A stretch of 64,000 bases of DNA from Sphingomonas sp. YR710 (GTDB lineage Bacteria; Pseudomonadota; Alphaproteobacteria; Sphingomonadales; Sphingomonadaceae), in NCBI RefSeq assembly GCF_900101455.1, contig NZ_FMZJ01000003.1, positions 62,001-126,000 of the forward strand, given 5' to 3'. The first letter of the stretch is position 1; each line of letters opens with the position of its first letter. Shown one piece after another: positions 25,486-33,715 of this stretch. Below the pieces are notes generated by a model. That model saw nothing but the letters and a program-made list of their open reading frames with translations, was not told where the DNA came from and made no database searches. The translations under genes were made by a program, and so were the position numbers.

Positions 25486-26172
25486 TCATGACGGCAGGCG
25501 ACCGAACGGCAGCAATTGCTTTGCCAGGTTTTGGGCCCCGCGTTTGTCGCCGGCCCGGAGCGGCACCAGCACGGCCGCGGCGCTTCGCTGCATCAGCCGA
25601 TCGAGCGGATAGACGGTGCTGCCCCGGCTGGCCTCCTCGGCCAGCGCGCGCGCGCGCGCATCATCGGGATCGAGCGCCAGCCTCAGCAGAGCTGCCAGCC
25701 CCGGGAACATCGCCCGGCCGCCGCCCAACCCCACCGCCCGGTCCATCGCAGCCGTTCCATCGGCCTTGTCCGCACCGAGCACCATGCCTGCAACCAGCCC
25801 GCCCAACGCCGCAACCGAATCCAGATGCCAGGCGCCGATCGCGGCTTCGGCCTCTGGATCGCGCGGATCGGCCGCCACCAGCGCCGTGAACAGTTTGCGC
25901 GCGGCAAGCGCGTCAGCACGATTGCGGGTAAGTTTTGCCCGATAACCGATCGCCATCGCGCGAACGACGCTCGCTTCGCGGTCGTTCGGAATGCGTGCAA
26001 GGATGGCGTTGGCCGCAGCTTCGGATTGCGCCACCTGCGCTAGCGCCGTTGGCTGGTCGCGCGCCTGAAACGCCGCCTCGGTCAATATCTGCCGAGGCGT
26101 CGACGCCAGGGCCGGCGCGGCAATCATCATGGCCGCACCCATCAGGAGCGGCTGCCATCGGAAAACTGTCAA
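25486..26172 (-). CDS. Exported TPR-like protein of unknown function
   Basis: A 228-residue protein with a signal peptide (WQPLLMGAAMMIAAPALA). The mature part is Ala-rich and helical with TPR-like spacing (AEAAIGAWHLDSVAALGGLVAG) and a DPRDPEAEAAIG link. No catalytic motif is visible. It lies 77 bases before fabD on the same strand and faces away from rpsF. The 237 bases above it up to rpsF hold the divergent promoters. Confidence 0.65.
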   Translation of the reverse strand: MTVFRWQPLLMGAAMMIAAPALASTPRQILTEAAFQARDQPTALAQVAQSEAAANAILARIPNDREASVVRAMAIGYRAKLTRNRADALAARKLFTALVAADPRDPEAEAAIGAWHLDSVAALGGLVAGMVLGADKADGTAAMDRAVGLGGGRAMFPGLAALLRLALDPDDARARALAEEASRGSTVYPLDRLMQRSAAAVLVPLRAGDKRGAQNLAKQLLPFGRLPS

Positions 26173-26409
26173 TGCACCATTCGCCTTGCTATTCGTTGGA
26201 TCCTGAACGTCTCAACCCGTGCTGCCAAGCCCTGTTCCATGAAATTGCGTGGGGGACCGCGCTTGCCTTTGCGGCCATCTTGCGTCATAGGCCGCCGCAA
26301 TCGGGGTGAAGGGCCTGTCTCTTCGCCCTCGATTCATTTTTGAAGACAGCCGGAGGGGCGTTCGCATGGGGCGGCGTCAGCGATCGGCCAAATGCAAGGA
26401 CGTGAACGC

Positions 26410-26856
26410 ATGGCTCTCTACGAGCACGTGTTTCTCGCGCGTCAGGATCTGGCTCAAGCCCAGGTCGACGCGCTGGCGGAAATCGCCACCAAGATCGTTG
26501 AGGACGGTAAGGGCAAGGTCGTAAAGACCGAAAGCTGGGGCCTGCGTGGTCTCGCTTACCGCATCGCGAAGAACCGCAAGGCGCATTATGTGCTGCTGCA
26601 GATCGATGCCCCCGCAGGCGTCGTGGCAGAGCTTGAGCGCCAGACCGGCATCAACGAAGACATCATCCGCTACATGACCGTCCGCGTCGACGAGTTGGAA
26701 GCCGGCCCGTCCGCAATGATGCGCCGTGGCGAGCGCGAAGGCCGCCGTGGGGACCGTCCGGATCGTGGCGACCGCGGTGATCGTGGTGACCGAGGCGATC
26801 GTGGCGACCGGGGCGACCGCCCCCGCCGTGACCGTGATGACCGCGACGCGGCCTGA
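26410..26856 (+). CDS. rpsF: Ribosomal protein bS6 with RGD-repeat tail
   Basis: A 148-residue S6. The core (residues 1-100) reads [14 protein letters not shown], ...[20 protein letters not shown] and [16 protein letters not shown], the normal S6 fold of the 30S platform. Residues 105-148 form a highly charged tail of Arg-Gly-Asp units (about six in a row), longer than the short tails of most S6 proteins. ATG 26410 follows AAGGA. It is the first gene of rpsF-rpsR-rplI. The 5' leader of this operon in many bacteria binds S6:S18; a GC-rich leader is present here, but I cannot confirm the motif. Confidence 0.95.
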   Translation: MALYEHVFLARQDLAQAQVDALAEIATKIVEDGKGKVVKTESWGLRGLAYRIAKNRKAHYVLLQIDAPAGVVAELERQTGINEDIIRYMTVRVDELEAGPSAMMRRGEREGRRGDRPDRGDRGDRGDRGDRGDRGDRPRRDRDDRDAA

Positions 26857-26871
26857 GGGAGATAGAACAAT

Positions 26872-27096
26872 ATGGCACGCGCATTTTTCCGCCGCCGCAA
26901 GAGCTGCCCCTTCTCCGCGAAGGACGCTCCCAAGATCGACTTCAAGGATGTACGCTTGCTGCAGGGCTTCGTGTCCGAGCGTGGCAAGATCGTCCCGTCG
27001 CGTATCACCGCGGTATCCGCAAAGAAGCAGCGCGAACTCGCCAAGGCGATCAAGCGCGCCCGGCATATCGGGCTTCTTCCCTACATCGTGAAATAA
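26872..27096 (+). CDS. rpsR: Ribosomal protein bS18
   Basis: A 74-residue basic protein. [50 protein letters not shown]-type sequence is the S18 signature (seen between residues 5 and 70). It pairs with S6 on the 30S subunit. It lies 15 bases after rpsF. Confidence 0.97.
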   Translation: MARAFFRRRKSCPFSAKDAPKIDFKDVRLLQGFVSERGKIVPSRITAVSAKKQRELAKAIKRARHIGLLPYIVK

Positions 27097-27109
27097 GGAG
27101 GGCTACGCT

Positions 27110-27700
27110 ATGGACGTAATCCTGCTCGAACGAGTCGAGAAGCTCGGTCAGATCGGCGACATCGTTACTGTGAAGACCGGCTTCGCCCGGAACTTCCTGT
27201 TGCCCCGCAAGAAGGCGCTCCGCGCCAACGCGGCCAACAAGAAGATCTTCGAAGCCAACCGCGCGCAGATCGAAGTCGACAATGCCAATCGCCGCACGGC
27301 TGCCGTTGCGGAGGCCGAAGGGCTCAAGGGCACGTCGATTGTTCTGATCCGTCAGGCATCGAACACCGGCCAGCTCTATGGTTCGGTATCGGCCCGCGAT
27401 CTTGCCGAAGCGCTGGAAGCCGACGGCACGAAGGTGCTCAAGTCGCAGATCGTGCTCAGCCGCCCGATCAAGGCGATCGGTGTGCATGACGTAAAGATCG
27501 TGCTCCACGCCGAAGTGACCCTGACGATCACCGTCAACGTCGCCCGGTCGCCGGAAGAAGCTGAACTGCAGTCGCAGGGCGTCGATGTCATGGCATCGAT
27601 GTTCGAACGCGATGAAGCCGGCTTCACCGAAGACTATGATCCCAATGCCGAGCCGGGCGAACTGCCCGCCGACATGGCCGACGAGCCTACCGAAGGCTGA
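27110..27700 (+). CDS. rplI: Ribosomal protein bL9
   Basis: A 196-residue L9. The N-terminal domain ([32 protein letters not shown] region) binds 23S rRNA, followed by a long helix and a C-terminal domain ending near residue 150. About 45 extra acidic residues ([19 protein letters not shown]) extend the C-terminus, a feature often seen in alphaproteobacteria. It lies 13 bases after rpsR and is closed by the terminator at 27724-27761. Confidence 0.96.
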   Translation: MDVILLERVEKLGQIGDIVTVKTGFARNFLLPRKKALRANAANKKIFEANRAQIEVDNANRRTAAVAEAEGLKGTSIVLIRQASNTGQLYGSVSARDLAEALEADGTKVLKSQIVLSRPIKAIGVHDVKIVLHAEVTLTITVNVARSPEEAELQSQGVDVMASMFERDEAGFTEDYDPNAEPGELPADMADEPTEG

Positions 27701-27723
27701 TCCGTCGGCCATCGCACAAAGCC

Positions 27724-27761
27724 AAAAAGGGCCGTCCGGAGCGATCCGGGCGGCCCTTTTT
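27724..27761. terminator. Bidirectional intrinsic terminator between rplI and the histidine kinase
   Basis: AAAAAGGGCCGTCCGG pairs with CCGGGCGGCCCTTTTT around a six-base loop. With A5 and T5 at its ends it can end both the rplI operon and the converging kinase transcript. Confidence 0.85.
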
Positions 27762-27778
27762 ATGCCGCAGGAACTGAA

Positions 27779-28777
27779 CTACCGAAGCCGGACCCGGCAA
27801 CTTGTCCCCTCGGGCGAAGTCTGGATCGATAATTCTCCGGACGCCTGCTGGACAAAGCCTGCAATCAGCCGACGGCCGAGACTGCCGTCGCGCCGTTTAT
27901 CCGCGCCACCGCAGCCATCATCCTCAACGATCAGCTCGATCGCGCCGTCGACCCGCTGGAACAGGATCAGGATCCGCCCGCCGCGATCATCGGGAAAGGC
28001 ATGTTTGGCAGCATTGGTGACGAGTTCGTTGACGATCAGACCGATCGAAACCGCCCGGTCGCGCGATATTTCGATCGGCTCGGATATGCAGACGATCCGC
28101 ACCTGATCCGATCGCAGCAGGCCCGAAGACAGCGCCGCGCTCAGCTCTTCCAGATAGGCCTGCATATTGACTGAATCGACCTGCGCGCCGTCACGATACA
28201 GAAACCGGTGCGCGGTCGCGAAACTTTCGACCCGGTTGAGCGCGACGCCGAGTTCATCCCTCACTATATCGTCCGTCGCTCGTTGCCGCTGAAGCTGGAT
28301 CAGCCCGGTGACCGCGGCAAAATTGTTCTTCACGCGATGATCGATCTCATGCAGCAGCAGATCACGCTCGGCGATCCGCGCTTCCCGCTCCGCCGCCGCG
28401 TCGACCACGGCGCGGCGAAAAATTTCGGCGAACAGGATGATGATGGTGCCGGCCACGATATTGACCAGCAGCCGCGGTCTATCGGCCATGACTTCCAGAA
28501 TGAAATTGCCCGTTACCGGCAGCACGAAGTAAATGATGTAGGCAAAGGCCAGCGCATTGGCGATCACGCCGGCCAGCCAGCCACCAAACAGGGTTGCAGC
28601 CAGCACGAACGGATAGACCAGCGCGAACGGCCCAGCGGATGGCGAAACGATATCGACCACGACACGGACGCCGATAAACCCCAGTGCGCACAAAAGCGCG
28701 AAGATGATCTGGCCCATCCACACCGGCAACGCCGGCACGACGCGTGCGGAAAAATCCCATCCAGCCAGCCATTTCAT
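27779..28777 (-). CDS. Membrane sensor histidine kinase (HisKA_2/HWE type)
   Basis: A 332-residue kinase. Residues 20-120 hold about four membrane helices with little periplasmic sequence (DUF4118/MASE-like), so it probably senses a membrane or cytoplasmic signal. The phosphoacceptor is His147 in LLLHEIDHRVKNN, typical of HisKA_2. The ATPase domain contains GLIVNELVTNAAKHAF and VEDDGCGG. No response regulator gene is adjacent; in alphaproteobacteria such kinases often feed PhyR-type general stress signalling, which is only a possibility here. It lies 48 bases after thiD on the same strand. Confidence 0.85.
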   Translation of the reverse strand: MKWLAGWDFSARVVPALPVWMGQIIFALLCALGFIGVRVVVDIVSPSAGPFALVYPFVLAATLFGGWLAGVIANALAFAYIIYFVLPVTGNFILEVMADRPRLLVNIVAGTIIILFAEIFRRAVVDAAAEREARIAERDLLLHEIDHRVKNNFAAVTGLIQLQRQRATDDIVRDELGVALNRVESFATAHRFLYRDGAQVDSVNMQAYLEELSAALSSGLLRSDQVRIVCISEPIEISRDRAVSIGLIVNELVTNAAKHAFPDDRGGRILILFQRVDGAIELIVEDDGCGGADKRRDGSLGRRLIAGFVQQASGELSIQTSPEGTSCRVRLR

Positions 28778-28825
28778 AGACCGGTTAGAAATGGTCCGGC
28801 GATGGCTGTCAACACGCCTTAGTTC

Positions 28826-29611
28826 CTACGCCAACGTGCCACATTTGACAAAGCCGTGCCCCATCGGCCCATGGCCGGCGCCAAGGCCCGGGGCCGCCAG
28901 CATCGCGGCACGAACAAAATCCCGCCCGCGCGCCACGGCGTCTTCGATCGAAAGCCCCTGGCCGAGGCCTGTCGCGATCGCGCTGGCCAGGGTGCAGCCA
29001 GTGCCGTGATCATGGCGTGTGGCGATCCTGTCCGATCGCCATTCCACGGGTGGCCGGGCCCGGCGGACGAGCCGGTCTGAAAGTTGGTCGCCAGCCCCAT
29101 GTCCACCCTTGACCAAGACGGCGCAGCCATGGCGTTTGGCCAGATCCTCGGCCGAACCGCCGAGCGCCGCCAGTTCGGGCAGATTCGGTGTCACCAGCGT
29201 GGCAAGATCCATCAACGCTGAAAAGGCCGCAATCGTGTCGCGATCAGCAAGCGCCGCGCCGCTGCTTGCGATCATCACCGGATCGAAGATGATCGGCAGG
29301 GACGTGAATTCCTGCAACCGGCGGGCGAGCGCCTCCGCGAGCGCGGCGCTGCCCAGCATGCCGATCTTGACGGCGTCGACGCCGATATCCGCCGCCACCG
29401 CATCGATCTGTGCCAGGACGATTTCCACCGGCACCAAATGCACCGCCGCCACGCCGATCGTGCTCTGTGCCGTGATCGCGGTGATCGCCGTCATCGCATG
29501 GCCGCCGAGCATCGTGACCGTCTTGATGTCGGCCTGGATTCCGGCGCCACCGCCCGAATCCGATCCGGCTATGATCAGGATGCGCGCCGTTCCGGGGGAA
29601 ATGGTGCTCAC
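28826..29611 (-). CDS. thiD: Hydroxymethylpyrimidine/phosphomethylpyrimidine kinase
   Basis: A 261-residue ribokinase-fold enzyme. The N-terminal [40 protein letters not shown] and the anion-hole [11 protein letters not shown] are the ThiD signatures. It phosphorylates HMP twice for thiamine synthesis. The GTG at 29609-29611 overlaps the glmM stop by four bases and has GCAGGG upstream; an earlier in-frame ATG (29635) would extend into glmM with non-family residues. The glmM-thiD coupling is clear. Confidence 0.92.
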   Translation of the reverse strand: MSTISPGTARILIIAGSDSGGGAGIQADIKTVTMLGGHAMTAITAITAQSTIGVAAVHLVPVEIVLAQIDAVAADIGVDAVKIGMLGSAALAEALARRLQEFTSLPIIFDPVMIASSGAALADRDTIAAFSALMDLATLVTPNLPELAALGGSAEDLAKRHGCAVLVKGGHGAGDQLSDRLVRRARPPVEWRSDRIATRHDHGTGCTLASAIATGLGQGLSIEDAVARGRDFVRAAMLAAPGLGAGHGPMGHGFVKCGTLA

Positions 29612-30945
29612 GCGGCCCTGCGCACGGCCTCGCAAATCTGATCGACCATCGCCTCAACGAGGCCCTTATCCTCGCCCTCCGCCATCACCCGAATCAGCGG
29701 TTCGGTGCCCGATTTGCGGATCACCAGCCGGCCGGTGCCGTCAAGCCTCTGCTCTGCATCCGCGATCGCCGCCTTGACCTTCTCGTCCTTCAGCGGCTCG
29801 CCGCCGGCGAAGCGGACATTCTTCAGCAATTGCGGCAACGGATCGAACAGATGAAGCAATTCGGCCGACGGCCGGCCGCTTTCGACCAGTTGCGCCAGCA
29901 CCTGCAACGCCGCGATCAGGCCATCACCCGTGGTTGCATGATCCGTCATAATGATGTGGCCCGATTGCTCGCCACCGACATTATACCCCTCGGCGCGCAT
30001 CGCCTCGACGACATAACGATCGCCCACTTGCGTGCGGTGGAGCTTCAGTCCCTTCCCGCCCAGAAAGCGTTCGAGCCCGAGGTTCGACATCACCGTCGCG
30101 ACGACGCCACCCCCGCGCAACTCGCCGCGCGCTTGCGCGCCGGAAGCGATCAGCGCCATCAACTGATCGCCGTCGACGACCTTGCCATGATTGTCGACCA
30201 CGATCAGGCGATCGGCATCGCCGTCGAGCGCTATGCCGATATCGGCGCGCGTCTCGCTGACCTTCGCCTGCAGCGCCTTGGGGTCGGTCGAACCGCATTT
30301 CTCGTTGATATTGGTCCCGTTCGGCGAAACCCCGATCGTGATGACGTCGGCGCCCAATTCCCACAGAGCGGACGGCGCAACATCATAAGCCGCCCCGTTG
30401 GCGCAATCGAGCACGATCCGCAGCCCGTCGAGCCGCAGATGCTCGGGAAAGCTCGATTTGACCGCGTGAACATAACGGCCACGCGCATCCTCCACCCGAC
30501 GAGCCCGCCCGATATCGGCGGAGGCCACGAGCCGCACCGGCTGATCGAGCGCCTTCTCGATGATCGCCTCGTCATCGTCCGAGAGCTTGTAGCCATCGGG
30601 ACCGAACAGCTTGATACCGTTATCGGCAAACGGATTATGGCTGGCGGAGATCATCACGCCCAGATCGGCGCGCATCGATCGGGTGAGCATCGCCACCGCC
30701 GGCGTCGGCATCGGGCCTACCATCACCACATCCATGCCCACGCTAGTGAACCCCGCCACCAGCGCCGATTCCATCATATAGCCCGACAGCCTTGTATCCT
30801 TGCCGATCACCACCCGATGGCGGTGATCCCCGCGCTGAAAATGCGCGCCGGCGGCCTGCCCGACCTTCATTGCGATCTCGGGCGTCATCGGGCTCTCATT
30901 GGTCCGCCCGCGAATGCCGTCGGTTCCGAAATATCTACGCGTCAT
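29608..30945 (-). CDS. glmM: Phosphoglucosamine mutase
   Basis: A 445-residue Glm[12 protein letters not shown] at the N-terminus, the phosphoserine loop [14 protein letters not shown], the metal loop [15 protein letters not shown] and the C-terminal [12 protein letters not shown] are all present. It converts glucosamine-6-phosphate to glucosamine-1-phosphate for peptidoglycan and LPS. ATG 30945 ([10 protein letters not shown]) has GAAGGG upstream; an in-frame ATG at 30999 adds non-family residues. It overlaps thiD by four bases. Confidence 0.96.
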   Translation of the reverse strand: MTRRYFGTDGIRGRTNESPMTPEIAMKVGQAAGAHFQRGDHRHRVVIGKDTRLSGYMMESALVAGFTSVGMDVVMVGPMPTPAVAMLTRSMRADLGVMISASHNPFADNGIKLFGPDGYKLSDDDEAIIEKALDQPVRLVASADIGRARRVEDARGRYVHAVKSSFPEHLRLDGLRIVLDCANGAAYDVAPSALWELGADVITIGVSPNGTNINEKCGSTDPKALQAKVSETRADIGIALDGDADRLIVVDNHGKVVDGDQLMALIASGAQARGELRGGGVVATVMSNLGLERFLGGKGLKLHRTQVGDRYVVEAMRAEGYNVGGEQSGHIIMTDHATTGDGLIAALQVLAQLVESGRPSAELLHLFDPLPQLLKNVRFAGGEPLKDEKVKAAIADAEQRLDGTGRLVIRKSGTEPLIRVMAEGEDKGLVEAMVDQICEAVRRAA

Positions 30946-30986
30946 GCTGTTGCCCTTCGCGGCCGTGGCCGCCCGTCTACCTGAAG

Positions 30987-31010
30987 CCCTTCCCCGCAAG
31001 CGGGAGAGGG
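30987..31010. repeat. Short GC-rich palindrome between amidohydrolase and glmM
   Basis: CCCTTCCCCGC-AA-GCGGGAGAGGG is a hairpin with one mismatch, six bases from the amidohydrolase stop. It belongs to the same CTCCCGC/GCGGGAG family as the elements near 48.9, 52.3 and 52.9 kb. It may also serve as a terminator for the transporter-amidohydrolase operon. Confidence 0.65.
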
Positions 31011-31016
31011 CTCATA

Positions 31017-32303
31017 TCAATGCTCATAGGCCTTCGGCAAATTCTTCTCGCCGGGATCGAGGTACCGATCGCGCAATCGCGTCTGGCGGCTCGTCATCGG
31101 CTGGGCAACGCCATCGATGAAGATGGCCGTCGGCGCCGATGCGAGCTCCAGCGGATCGCCGTCCCATATCACGACATCGGCGCGACGGCCGGGCCTCAGC
31201 GATCCGATCTCCCCGTCCATCCCGATCGCCGCGGCCGGCTTCGACGTGATCGTCGCGAACGCAGCCCCCCAGTCGAGCCCCTGCGCGCCAGGTATTTTCG
31301 TCAGCGCGACGAGGTTGCCGGCATATTGGGCGAGGTAGGATTCATAAGGCCCTTCGGAAATGTCCGCGTTGGACAAGGCCACCATAACGCCAGCCCGGCT
31401 GAGCCGCCCGATGTTCGACTGGGTCGCCGACAAGGTTTCGAACTTCTCGGGCAGATCGACAAGCCCGGCGGCGATCACCGGCACATGCGCCGCGGCGATA
31501 TCGCCGGCCACCCGCCAACCTTCGGTCGCGCCGACCAGCACGAGCTTCAACCGCGGAAAATCGGCTTTCAGCGCCAGGGTCGCCTTGATATCGGCAACTC
31601 GTTCGACATGCACCAGCAGCGGCATCTGTCCGCGCACCACGGGCCCCAGCGCTTCAGCATCCTGCCGGGTGATCAACGAGCTCTTGTCTGCGAACGATGC
31701 GCCCGCCGGATTGCCGGCGGCGGCCAAAGCGGTCCGCAGCAGGACATGTGCCGCCGGACGGCTACCGCCGGAATGATCGGTCGCGTCCTCACCCAGTTCG
31801 ACATATTGGAACGCCCGCGCGCGGGTCACCGGATCGAGATCGGCACCCAGATCGATGACCGCGCCTTGTCCGGCGAACATTGTATTCTCCGCCGATGGTA
31901 TCACGAACGCCCGCGTGACCCCGGCCGAACGCTCGATGGCAATGCGCTGACCGCTCGCATCGATGGCGGGGGCGATATCGATCGCCGCGGAGAAGGGGGA
32001 CTTCGGCGCCGAGGCATCGTTGGTCTCCGGCATGCCATAGCCGTCGAGGATGCCGAGCGTGCTGACGCCGGCGATGATACCGGGCGAGACCCATTTGCCG
32101 CGCGCGTCGATCACGCGCACGCCCGCCGGAACGGCGACACCCGCGCCGGCCGCGACGATACGGCCATTGGCGATCACCACCGTACCGGACTCGATCGGCT
32201 GCGATCCATCACCGATAGCCAGCTTGCCGCCGGTGATCGCGATCGTCTCGGCGGACAGCGGTGCGGCGATCAAGGCCGCCGCGGCGAGAAGGAGATGCTT
32301 CAT
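31017..32303 (-). CDS. Secreted amidohydrolase-family protein lacking the HxH metal motif
   Basis: A 428-residue protein with a signal peptide (HLLLAAAALIAAPLSA). The amidohydrolase layout is kept (VVIANGRIVAAG, DARGKWVSPGII, then SKPAAAIGMDGEIGSLRPGRRADVVIWDGDPL), but where the sibling gene has GIIDVHSHLG this protein has GIIAGVSTLGI, so the first two metal-binding His are gone. LLVHVER retains one His. It may have lost hydrolase activity or work as a partner of the upstream amidohydrolase. The stop of that gene overlaps this start by four bases, indicating coupled translation. Confidence 0.8.
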   Translation of the reverse strand: MKHLLLAAAALIAAPLSAETIAITGGKLAIGDGSQPIESGTVVIANGRIVAAGAGVAVPAGVRVIDARGKWVSPGIIAGVSTLGILDGYGMPETNDASAPKSPFSAAIDIAPAIDASGQRIAIERSAGVTRAFVIPSAENTMFAGQGAVIDLGADLDPVTRARAFQYVELGEDATDHSGGSRPAAHVLLRTALAAAGNPAGASFADKSSLITRQDAEALGPVVRGQMPLLVHVERVADIKATLALKADFPRLKLVLVGATEGWRVAGDIAAAHVPVIAAGLVDLPEKFETLSATQSNIGRLSRAGVMVALSNADISEGPYESYLAQYAGNLVALTKIPGAQGLDWGAAFATITSKPAAAIGMDGEIGSLRPGRRADVVIWDGDPLELASAPTAIFIDGVAQPMTSRQTRLRDRYLDPGEKNLPKAYEH

Positions 32304-33715
32304 TTCACGTCTCCTTCGCCGGGCTGGCCAAGCTCGAAATCGCTGACCGGCCGCAACTTCGGATTATAGGCATCGTAGAGCATCGCGCCGTCGATCCAGA
32401 CCTTTTCGGGCCGCGTGTAAACGCTGAACGGATTGCCGTTCCATAGCACGACATCGCCCATCTTGCCCGCCTTCAGGCTGCCGGTCCTGTCGGCGATGCC
32501 CAGCGCCTTCGCCGGGTTGATCGCCAGCCATTCCCACGCGACTTCATCCGGAATGACGATCCCGGCGCGCCGGCCCGCCGCCAGTCCTTTCGCCACTTCC
32601 TGATTCAGTCGCTGGATGCCGTTCTGATCGTCCGAATGGATCGTAACGCATGCCCCCGCCTTCTGCAGCAAGGCGAGATTCTCGCGAACGCCGTCATAGC
32701 TTTCCATCTTGAAGCCATACCAATCGGCCCACACCGCCGCGCATATGCCATTGGCCTTGAGCAGGTCGGCGATCTTGTAGGCCTCCACCGCATGATGGAA
32801 CGCGCTGACATGATAGCCGAACTCCTTCGACATATCGATCACATTGGCCATTTCGTCGGCGCGGTAGCAATGGTTGTGGACAAGGATTTCGCCGTTGAGC
32901 ACACCCATCAGCGTGTCCATCGCGATGTCGCGGCCCGGGATCTCGCCACCCTTGCTCTCAAATTTGTCCCATTTGCGCTTATATTCGACGGCCTTGATCC
33001 AGGTCTGGCGATCGACCGCGATATTGCCCATCCGGGTTGATGGCTCGCGATTCTTGGATCCATAGACACGCTTGGGATTTTCGCCGCACGCCATCTTGAG
33101 GCCATACGGCGCGCCCGGAAACTTCATCCCCTGCGTGGTGCGCGCATAGACGTTCTTGAGCACCACCGAGCGACCGCCGAACAGGTTGGCCGACCCCGGC
33201 AGGATCTGCAGGGTCGTCACACCGCCATTGGCCAGCGCCCGGCTGAAGCCGGGATCCTGCGGCCAGACGCTATGTTCGGCCCAGACATCCGCGGTAACGG
33301 GGCTGGTCGCCTCATTGCCGTCCGACAGCGCCTTCACACCGGGTGAGGGATAGTCCCCCAGATGGCTGTGCACGTCGATGATGCCCGGCGTCACCCATTT
33401 GCCATGCGCGTCGATCGTCGTGGTCCCCGCAGGGATCGGCGTACCGGGCCCGCCGACCGCCATCACCTTGCCGTCATTGAGCAGCACCGTGCCATTCTCG
33501 ATCCGGCCGCCTTCGCCATCGTAGATAGTGGCACCCACGATCGCCGTCGGCACCGACGGATAGGCGTGATAGGTCGACGGATAGGGATCGTGCGAGAAGC
33601 CCTTGCCCTTTCCGGGCGGCGGACTTTCCGACGCCGCCGTCTTCGGCGGTTCCGCCTGGGTACATGCCGTTGCCAGCAGCGACAGCGCGATGATTGCCTT
33701 GAGCTTATTGGACAC
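32300..33715 (-). CDS. Amidohydrolase-family lipoprotein
   Basis: A 471-residue protein beginning at GTG 33715 (VSNKLKAIIALSLLATAC), where LLATAC is a plausible lipobox. The metal ligands typical of imidazolonepropionase/prolidase-like amidohydrolases are present: HSH in GIIDVHSHLGDYP, His in ILVHNHCYRADE, His in VSAFHHAVEAYK and Asp in TIHSDDQNG. It probably hydrolyses a small amide or dipeptide in the periplasm. It overlaps the 3' end of the POT transporter gene by 11 bases and the next amidohydrolase by four, so all three form one operon, consistent with peptide use. Starting higher in frame would run far into the transporter. Confidence 0.85.
   Translation of the reverse strand: MSNKLKAIIALSLLATACTQAEPPKTAASESPPPGKGKGFSHDPYPSTYHAYPSVPTAIVGATIYDGEGGRIENGTVLLNDGKVMAVGGPGTPIPAGTTTIDAHGKWVTPGIIDVHSHLGDYPSPGVKALSDGNEATSPVTADVWAEHSVWPQDPGFSRALANGGVTTLQILPGSANLFGGRSVVLKNVYARTTQGMKFPGAPYGLKMACGENPKRVYGSKNREPSTRMGNIAVDRQTWIKAVEYKRKWDKFESKGGEIPGRDIAMDTLMGVLNGEILVHNHCYRADEMANVIDMSKEFGYHVSAFHHAVEAYKIADLLKANGICAAVWADWYGFKMESYDGVRENLALLQKAGACVTIHSDDQNGIQRLNQEVAKGLAAGRRAGIVIPDEVAWEWLAINPAKALGIADRTGSLKAGKMGDVVLWNGNPFSVYTRPEKVWIDGAMLYDAYNPKLRPVSDFELGQPGEGDVK

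Noticed and set aside
26725-26853. Possible CRISPR or tandem DNA repeat
   Set aside because: The short periodicity is the codon pattern of the RGD tail of S6, without spacers.
30987-31010. Start of a higher glmM reading frame (ATG 30999)
   Set aside because: The extra residues are coded by the palindromic repeat, and ATG 30945 gives the exact GlmM N-terminus.
29830-32369. Two long plus-strand frames
   Set aside because: They are antisense to glmM and the first amidohydrolase, both with strong motifs.
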